Positions 6,340 to 10,626 of a DNA stretch of 10,626 nucleotides are shown one piece after another. A program made the position numbers and the translations under genes. The first letter of the stretch is position 1. Each line of letters opens with the position of its first letter. The notes below the pieces were generated by a model. The model saw only the letters and a program-made list of their open reading frames with translations. It ran no database searches and had not been told where the DNA came from. The stretch comes from Microcaldota archaeon (GTDB lineage: Archaea; Micrarchaeota; Micrarchaeia; Anstonellales; Anstonellaceae), in NCBI GenBank assembly GCA_026413805.1, contig JAOAKE010000034.1, positions 1-10,626 on the forward strand, given 5' to 3'.

Positions 6340-7953
6340 TTACTGCCTCTTCTTTCTCAAAAACAGCAGATAAACTGCTGCTATGACGACCAAGAAAAAT
6401 ACAAGTACAATGGCAATCAGGCCCCACTCCAGCCCGCCCTTTGCGTTTATGATTATGTTCAATTCTTCAAAGCCAGGCTTTCTTATCAACACCGTCACTG
6501 GGCCAGGAGAAGAAATGCTAAGGTTAAGCGGGCTTTCACCGCTTATTTTTCTTCCCTCTATGCTTACCTCAAGCCCCCGGAGGTCTTTGCCGCGCTCATC
6601 TACAACTGAAATTGTGAAATTGCGCCCAGCATCCACTTCATAAGGAGCAACAACATACATCTTTCGCAAGGGGACCTCATTCATCTTAATGAACATCGTA
6701 TATGCATAGTCGCCAGTTTCTGAATTTCCTGCCACGTCATAAGCCCGGCACTCAACCTGCACTGGCCCGACAGGCAGCTTTTCAAAATCCACAACAACGC
6801 TCCAATTCTCCTTCCCTTGGGCAGCCACCCAGTTTTCGCCCTGAACCCGAACCTCGACTCTTTCTATCGGGCTTTCAGAGCTTGCCCTTCCTTCTATTTC
6901 TACAGGCCAGTTTCCAACGACCTGCTGCGGAGGAGGCCAGTCAAAGCTGCAAATCGGAGAGCGGCCAAGAGAATATATCTTTCCCCCCGCAGTCCCAAAC
7001 AGCACCCTGCCTTTATTCACCAAAACAGCGCCAGGCCTTTCCTGCGAGGAAAAAGACCACTTAATCTGCCCGCTTTCAGCATCAATGCCATAGATCTTCC
7101 CGTCGTCTGCACTGAAAACCATGTCTCCTTTCAAAAACTGCGGCTGCGACCAAGCAGCTGCACCAATATAGGTTTTATAGCGGAGGTTTGCGCTTGCAGA
7201 AAGAGAATAGAAATAGCCGTCAGTTGAACTGAAGTAAAGGGTGTCGTCTTTTAAAAGTGGGGTGGAGATTATCCATCCACCTGTAGAATACACCCACCGA
7301 ACCCTGCCAGTAAAGGAATCAAGCGAGTAAATTTTCCCATCAGACCCTGCTACATAAATTGAGCCTAACCTTGCAACAGGCCTTGAGAGAAAGGAATTTT
7401 CAGCCAAGACGCTCCATTTTACGTTTCCAGCGTCTGCACCAACAGAGTAGATCTTTCTCCCAGAAGTAAAGTAGAGGCTTCCTTCGTTGAATAAAATCGG
7501 GCCTATCTTGTCATCAAAGCTGGTCTCCCACAGGGTATTTCCTTGTATGTCATAAGCCGCAAGCTTCTTTTTATACCCTACAAATACCTTTCCATCCCCA
7601 ACTGCAAAAGAAGTTGGCGGCTCTGCAAGGTTTTTTTCAAGCCTCCTCCTGCCAGTGTCTGCCGAAATTACAAGAAGCTTTCCCTTTGCAGTCAGGGCAG
7701 CTATAGAATTTTGGTCAAAGGCCTGCAACTCAAAAGTAAACTTGTCCTCCCCACTGTAGCTCCATGCCAGCGAGCCTACCTCAGCATTTAGGGCGTATAT
7801 CCTCCCGCCAGTGGAGGCAAATATCACATTTTCGCCAATGATAACTCCCTTGCTTTCTATTTTTTCGCCTGTCTGGTAAGACCAAAATATTTTAGAGGAC
7901 GGGAGATTTAGGCACAAAAGCAAGGCAGCAATCAACACAAGGTAGCGGCTCAT
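6340..7953 (-). CDS. Secreted, membrane-anchored PQQ-like beta-propeller protein with Ig-like domain
   Basis: A 537-residue surface protein not tied to a named gene. Residues 1-20 form a signal peptide. Residues 22-335 hold about eight repeats of the PQQ-like or BamB-like blade, such as GRIYALNAEVGSLAWSY (50-66), GKIYSLDSFTGRVRWVY (206-222) and GKIYGIDAESGQIKWSF (285-301); this makes a closed beta-propeller. Residues 336-423 look like an Ig-like domain ending in ECRAYDVAGN. Residues 430-505 form a further beta domain resembling PEGA or carboxypeptidase regulatory folds. A transmembrane helix (about 510-532) and the tail RKKRQ anchor it with the bulk outside the cell. Such propellers usually serve as binding scaffolds; nothing shows enzyme activity or a bound quinone. 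There is no archaeal outer membrane for a BamB role. The ATG at 7953 lies 46 bases after the uL11 stop, with its own TATA-like box. Confidence 0.85.
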   Translation of the reverse strand: MSRYLVLIAALLLCLNLPSSKIFWSYQTGEKIESKGVIIGENVIFASTGGRIYALNAEVGSLAWSYSGEDKFTFELQAFDQNSIAALTAKGKLLVISADTGRRRLEKNLAEPPTSFAVGDGKVFVGYKKKLAAYDIQGNTLWETSFDDKIGPILFNEGSLYFTSGRKIYSVGADAGNVKWSVLAENSFLSRPVARLGSIYVAGSDGKIYSLDSFTGRVRWVYSTGGWIISTPLLKDDTLYFSSTDGYFYSLSASANLRYKTYIGAAAWSQPQFLKGDMVFSADDGKIYGIDAESGQIKWSFSSQERPGAVLVNKGRVLFGTAGGKIYSLGRSPICSFDWPPPQQVVGNWPVEIEGRASSESPIERVEVRVQGENWVAAQGKENWSVVVDFEKLPVGPVQVECRAYDVAGNSETGDYAYTMFIKMNEVPLRKMYVVAPYEVDAGRNFTISVVDERGKDLRGLEVSIEGRKISGESPLNLSISSPGPVTVLIRKPGFEELNIIINAKGGLEWGLIAIVLVFFLVVIAAVYLLFLRKKRQ

Positions 7954-7984
7954 TTAAAGACCAAGCCATCATTCGCAAAAAAGT

Positions 7985-7993
7985 TATTTAAGG
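7985..7993 (-). promoter_or_regulatory. TATA-like box for the beta-propeller gene
   Basis: CCTTAAATA on the minus strand lies about 36 bases before the ATG at 7953, immediately behind the uL11 stop. Transcription would start near 7962, giving a leader of about nine bases. No clear Shine-Dalgarno sequence is seen in it. Read-through from uL11 is also possible. Confidence 0.4.
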
Positions 7994-7999
7994 ATGCCC

Positions 8000-8488
8000 T
8001 CATCCCAAAAGCTGCGAATCCCACTTGCCTGCATTGACCTGGGCGATTATCTCTCGGGCGTCTTTTCCCTCAACAGTTATGCCCAGCGAGACGCAAGTGC
8101 CAAGGACCTCCTTCACCCCGTTTTTCAGGTTCTTTACAAGGGAGCCCTCGCCTTTCATTTTTGCGACTTTTACAACCTGCCCAAATGAAAGGTTGCCTAT
8201 CACCTTTGGGTCTTCAGGCCCGCCTTTTCTTCCTTTCTCTACCCCGAGCTCCTTTTTCAAAAGCTCGCCTGTAGATGGGCTGCCCACTTCAATTTCAAAT
8301 TTCTTGGTGGCTTTGTCCACAATTACCTTTACCGGCACTTTCAAGCCAGCAAAAGCCGAGGTTCTTTTGTTAATCTCGTCTATTATCCCTCCAATATTTA
8401 CCCCCAGCGGGCCAAGGGCAGGGCCAAGCGGAGGCCCAGCGGTGGCCCTTCCTCCTTCAACAATCGCAGGTATGGTGATTTTTGACAT
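8000..8488 (-). CDS. rpl11: Large subunit ribosomal protein uL11
   Basis: A 162-residue archaeal uL11, the normal archaeal length. The N-terminal domain has the family signature GPPLGPALGPLGVNIG (18-33); the C-terminal domain (about 70-145) binds the GTPase-associated centre of 23S rRNA and includes SPSTGELLKKELGVEKG (70-86). uL11 forms the base of the ribosomal stalk with uL10 and takes part in elongation-factor GTPase activation. The start is well fixed: GGAGA at 8494-8498 lies five bases before the ATG. In most archaea uL11 follows spt5 and is followed by uL1, uL10 and bL12-type genes. Here it stands alone between two secreted-protein genes, on the opposite strand from spt5 and 2.3 kb away, with its own promoter and no other ribosomal protein gene near it. 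Confidence 0.96.
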   Translation of the reverse strand: MSKITIPAIVEGGRATAGPPLGPALGPLGVNIGGIIDEINKRTSAFAGLKVPVKVIVDKATKKFEIEVGSPSTGELLKKELGVEKGRKGGPEDPKVIGNLSFGQVVKVAKMKGEGSLVKNLKNGVKEVLGTCVSLGITVEGKDAREIIAQVNAGKWDSQLLG

Positions 8489-8492
8489 AAAA

Positions 8493-8534
8493 ATCTCCTA
8501 TGGGCTTTGCCTAATGTTGCAACACCTTTTAAGG
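8493..8534 (-). promoter_or_regulatory. Promoter and Shine-Dalgarno site of uL11
   Basis: The palindromic CCTTTTAAGG-type TATA box (8525-8534) is centred about 42 bases before the ATG at 8488. It would start transcription near 8503 and leave a leader of about 15 bases containing AGGAGAT (8493-8499), a good match to the complement of the 16S tail. Unlike several neighbouring genes, this message is leadered. Confidence 0.5.
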
Positions 8535-8555
8535 CTTGCGGAAGCCCCTGCCATT

Positions 8556-9533
8556 TTAAGCCGGCAGGGCAGCTTCCCCGCAGTAATCATTGTTTATATA
8601 CACCTTTATTGGGGAAGAAAGCGGGCCAGCCTTTGAAGAGCACTCAAATGATTTTACAAAGTCCGAGGTTGGAACGCCAAGGGACTCCAGCTTTATGGCA
8701 TAAGAGGTGTCATAACACTTGTAGCGCAGGGTGTCGCCTCCGCTGTATCCCCTTGCAGCAACCTTAAAGGCATAGGTGTGCAGTGCCCCGTTTTTTGAAA
8801 GCTCCATTGGAGAGACGGAGCATTCCTTTGCCTTTTCAAAAACTTCTAAATTGGCGCTGCCGCACAGCTCTCCATTTACCTTGGCATAAACCTCTATTTT
8901 TCCAGGGGTGTCAAAGCGGCAGTTCTTGCCAGTTACAACCATCCCTGAAAATTTTTCGCTTATCTCTTCACTTCCGCATAGGTAGGCCAAAGTGGCTTCG
9001 CTTAAAGGAGTATGCGTCTGGACAGTAATCAGCGTGCGCTCCCCCTTTGTTATTCTCGCAGGCCCAAGCGAAACAGTGCAGCTCGGCCTTCCTACTGCTG
9101 GCGCTTCCCCTGACTTGCCAAACTGCGCCCTGCCGCACTCCACTCCATCAAGATAGGCAATCACAGGAGCTTTTCCATCAAGTGGGGCGCAAAAGTAAAG
9201 CTCGCCTCGCTTTTCAGCCATGTTTCCAGACGGGCATTTCACCGAGACTTTTTTTTGCGAATCAGCCCTCACCATTATGTAATAAACGCTTGAAGCGTCT
9301 TTCTGGAACAGCACTGTGCATTTTTCAACAGCAGGCTGTTGTGCAGCCGGGGGCTCTTCATCAGGCAAAGAAGGGATAGGAGGCAGAGGGGACTCCCTGC
9401 TTTCGTTCTTTTGGGCTTCTTGGCTAGGCTTCGGGGAAGGCGATGAAGAAGGAGGCTGCGCCTGGCCAGGCCCGGCGCACCCAAAAGCAAAAAGCAGCAA
9501 AACTAACACTGCAAGGAACCAAACCTTCTTCAT
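8556..9533 (-). CDS. Secreted lipoprotein with three four-cysteine beta modules
   Basis: A 325-residue protein of no recognised family. The start MKKVWFLAVL and hydrophobic core end at a lipobox-like FAFGC, making C19 the likely lipid-anchored residue. Residues 20-70 are a Pro, Ser and Gln rich linker, as in surface lipoproteins. Three modules follow, each with four Cys in the same order: 72, 100, 115, 133; 152, 186, 205, 224; and 238, 273, 298, 318. Each begins with C(T/S)V and ends near (E/L/Y)CG shortly after a (A/V)Y(L/A/I)-containing strand, which suggests Ig-like domains with two disulfides each. No active site is visible, so binding or cell-surface structure is the likely role. The ATG at 9533 is chosen over a GTG at 9542 because GGGGTG (9540-9545) is well spaced before it. 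uL11 lies directly downstream with its own promoter. Confidence 0.85.
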   Translation of the reverse strand: MKKVWFLAVLVLLLFAFGCAGPGQAQPPSSSPSPKPSQEAQKNESRESPLPPIPSLPDEEPPAAQQPAVEKCTVLFQKDASSVYYIMVRADSQKKVSVKCPSGNMAEKRGELYFCAPLDGKAPVIAYLDGVECGRAQFGKSGEAPAVGRPSCTVSLGPARITKGERTLITVQTHTPLSEATLAYLCGSEEISEKFSGMVVTGKNCRFDTPGKIEVYAKVNGELCGSANLEVFEKAKECSVSPMELSKNGALHTYAFKVAARGYSGGDTLRYKCYDTSYAIKLESLGVPTSDFVKSFECSSKAGPLSSPIKVYINNDYCGEAALPA

Positions 9534-9569
9534 GAATAGCACCCCCTAAATATTTTTGCATGAAGAAAT

Positions 9570-9590
9570 AAAAAACAGCCAGGGCGCCTG
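9570..9590 (-). terminator. Small hairpin plus T6 behind the 210-residue protein gene
   Basis: On the minus strand CAGG and CCTG (9587-9590 and 9580-9583) pair around a three-base loop, and a T6 run follows at 9570-9575, two bases after the stop codon region of the upstream gene. The stem is short, so the T-run may be the working part. The same AT-rich block could also be promoter sequence of the lipoprotein gene. Confidence 0.4.
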
Positions 9591-9592
9591 CG

Positions 9593-10225
9593 CTATTCTT
9601 GGTGGTCTTTGATATACATGGCAAGCTCCCAAAAAGAGCCAACCTGCCTGCCACTGTCTTTTTTTTCCTTTTTGCCGATTTCAAAGGAGCCCTCTGGGGC
9701 AAAAGAAAGAACCCCTGCACGGACAAAGAAGCGCTCAGCAACCCCAATTGCTTCAAGGAGGTAGGGGTCCCCCCTTCCAACAAGAAACATCTGGGCAAAT
9801 GCGCTTTTTACAAGCAAATTGTCGCTGAATTCCAACAGATAGGCTATGCTGCCTTCTGCCATGCTTTCTTTGCCAGGCTTTTCTTTGCGTATCTTGTCAA
9901 CTTCCTTAAAAACAGCATTTATTTTTTCTTCGCTGTGGATATTTTTTAGAAACTGGGCAACAAAAGCCGCCTCTGAGCATATTTGCATGGCATTGCTTTC
10001 TGCCAAGTAGAGCTTCAACGACAGCGGCTTCACATTTTGGTTTTCTGCAGGCGTTTTCTTTAGAATCTCTGCGAGCCTTTCATGCTCCCTTTTAAAGTAA
10101 AAATAGCGTTGAGCCACTGCTGGAAAGCCCTTCGCCACCTCTTTTGGAAGTTCGGGAAGCCTTTCTCCTGTTGGAACCTCTTTCATCCTGTATGGAATTA
10201 TGCTACTCCTGCCATTTGAGTTCAT
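9593..10225 (-). CDS. Hypothetical protein, helical, cytosolic
   Basis: A 210-residue protein not recognised as a known family. It lacks a signal peptide and a convincing transmembrane helix. The N-terminal 30 residues look extended, with ERLPELPKEVAKGF. Residues 35-175 appear to be a run of amphipathic helices, including FKREHERLAEILKKTP and INAVFKEVDKIRKEK. The C-terminus (about 176-210) looks partly extended and ends in FWELAMYIKDHQE. Only one Cys is present and no catalytic or metal-binding pattern stands out. A TATA-like TTTAAATA centred about 28 bases before the ATG at 10225 supports this start and a leaderless message. It is the first protein gene behind the 16S rRNA on the same strand, separated by about 180 bases. 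A faint resemblance to the 200-residue protein at 5672-6274 is limited to one short stretch. Confidence 0.8.
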   Translation of the reverse strand: MNSNGRSSIIPYRMKEVPTGERLPELPKEVAKGFPAVAQRYFYFKREHERLAEILKKTPAENQNVKPLSLKLYLAESNAMQICSEAAFVAQFLKNIHSEEKINAVFKEVDKIRKEKPGKESMAEGSIAYLLEFSDNLLVKSAFAQMFLVGRGDPYLLEAIGVAERFFVRAGVLSFAPEGSFEIGKKEKKDSGRQVGSFWELAMYIKDHQE

Positions 10226-10248
10226 GTGTTTATTAGTATAATATCATG

Positions 10249-10260
10249 TTTTAAATATAT
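10249..10260 (-). promoter_or_regulatory. TATA box for the 210-residue protein gene
   Basis: ATATATTTAAAA on the minus strand is centred 28-29 bases before the ATG at 10225, so the message is probably leaderless. The presence of its own box argues that this gene is not simply co-transcribed with the 16S rRNA. Confidence 0.5.
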
Positions 10261-10311
10261 CGTTTGCCAAGGCTTGCGCTAGGAAGGATAAAAAGCACGC
10301 TTCAGGCTTTA

Positions 10312-10325
10312 GAAAGAAAAAAGCG
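10312..10325 (-). terminator. T-rich tract behind the 16S rRNA
   Basis: CGCTTTTTTCTTTC on the minus strand lies about 85 bases past the 16S 3' end, after the trailer hairpin. T-runs end transcription in archaea, so this is a likely end for the 16S transcript. No tRNA or 23S start is seen in the spacer, and no other feature is visible between 10261 and 10359. Confidence 0.4.
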
Positions 10326-10359
10326 AATGCGCCTGCACCTTGCGACACTTCTTTTGAAA

Positions 10360-10412
10360 CTCCAATCAACCTGTCGTTCGACTTGGGAGCCGAACTTGAT
10401 TGATTATTGGAG
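10360..10412 (-). other. Pre-16S trailer hairpin overlapping the anti-Shine-Dalgarno end
   Basis: CAATCAA and TTGATTG (10363-10369 and 10396-10402) pair, and GTTCG with CGAAC (10376-10380 and 10391-10395) stacks inside, with a six-base bulge on one side. In an alternative register, CTCCAAT containing the CTCC of the anti-Shine-Dalgarno sequence pairs with ATTGGAG in the trailer. It is probably a processing stem, possibly one that masks the 16S tail until maturation. Confidence 0.45.
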
Positions 10413-10626
10413 GTGATCTATCCGCAGGTTCCCCTACGGATACCTTGTTACGACTTAGCCCCCCTCACCTATCTTTGGTTCGACAGCGCCAAGAAGCGCA
10501 GCCTCACCAAAAACAAGCTTGGGTGACTTGACGGGCGGTGTGTGCAAGGAGCGGGGACGTATTCACCGCTCGATGATGACAAGCGATTACTAGGGATTCC
10601 AGCTTCATGGGGGCGGGTTACAGCCC
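10408..10626 (-). rRNA. rrs: 16S ribosomal RNA, 3' end (partial)
   Basis: The minus strand shows the last 219 bases or so of archaeal 16S rRNA, continuing past the right edge. Landmarks are the decoding-region segments GAATACGTCCCCGCTCCTTG and CACACACCGCCCGTC, the helix 44 arms, GTCGTAACAAGGTATCCGTA, GGGGAACCTGCGGAT, and the terminal GATCACCTCC with the anti-Shine-Dalgarno sequence. The tail complements GGAGGTGATC, which matches the ribosome-binding sites of uL11, secE and spt5 in this window. The mature 3' end lies within a few bases of 10408. No 23S rRNA or tRNA follows within the sequence downstream, so the 16S is not part of a standard rRNA operon on this side. Confidence 0.97.

Noticed and set aside
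6340..7953. Quinoprotein dehydrogenase or BamB role for the propeller protein
   Set aside because: No quinone-binding or catalytic residues are visible and archaea lack the BAM outer-membrane machine; only the repeat type is shared.
8025..8636. Plus-strand frame of 203 codons opposite uL11
   Set aside because: It mirrors the uL11 coding strand and has no promoter or ribosome-binding site.
10261..10400. tRNA gene in the spacer behind 16S
   Set aside because: The short stems there (GTTCG/CGAAC, CAATCAA/TTGATTG) do not build a cloverleaf, and no T-arm signature of a tRNA is present.
1..10626. CRISPR array, insertion sequence, toxin-antitoxin or defence system
   Set aside because: No spaced repeats, transposase, terminal inverted repeats or defence-type domains were seen; the genes are housekeeping, surface or unknown.

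Overview
This is an archaeal chromosome segment. It carries an archaeal-type 5S rRNA, the 3' end of a 16S rRNA, an FtsZ1-like ftsZ followed by Sec61-gamma-type secE and archaeal spt5, an archaeal uL11, and an archaeal AMP phosphorylase. TATA-like boxes sit about 27 bases before several start codons. Together with unlinked rRNA genes, small genes and many short secreted or unknown proteins, this would fit a DPANN lineage such as Diapherotrites or Micrarchaeota, or a Thermoplasma-like euryarchaeon. The lineage is inference; the archaeal assignment is firm. No mobile element, CRISPR array or obvious transferred island is visible.

Layout. Positions 1-1235 (minus strand) hold the start of an unknown protein running off the left edge, then a GT4-family glycosyltransferase. 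Positions 1255-1447 hold an AT-rich element placed to serve as TATA box for both the glycosyltransferase and the divergent 5S rRNA gene, then the 5S gene with a stable hairpin directly behind it. AMP phosphorylase (1554-3131, plus) converges on an isochorismatase-like cysteine hydrolase (3150-3713, minus) over a shared hairpin-T8 terminator. The housekeeping cluster ftsZ-secE-spt5 follows (3883-5669, plus), preceded by two tiny upstream ORFs linked head to tail by ATGA overlaps.

The rest is on the minus strand, listed here in window order: a 200-residue helical protein (5672-6274), a membrane-anchored PQQ-like beta-propeller protein (6340-7953), uL11 (8000-8488), a lipoprotein with three repeats of a four-cysteine module (8556-9533), a 210-residue unknown protein (9593-10225) and the 16S 3' end (10408 to the right edge). 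Most of these appear to have their own promoters.

How the genes relate. SecE is part of the SecYE translocon that would export the beta-propeller protein and the lipoprotein, both predicted to face outward. Spt5 and uL11 serve transcription and translation, but uL11 is detached from its usual place behind spt5. AMP phosphorylase feeds the archaeal nucleotide-salvage route through ribose 1,5-bisphosphate. Several lone or first genes look leaderless, whereas secE, spt5 and uL11 carry Shine-Dalgarno sequences matching the 16S tail in this window. The most interesting items are the triple four-cysteine lipoprotein, the overlapping upstream ORFs at ftsZ, the two-way promoter at the 5S gene, and the pre-16S trailer that could mask the anti-Shine-Dalgarno sequence.
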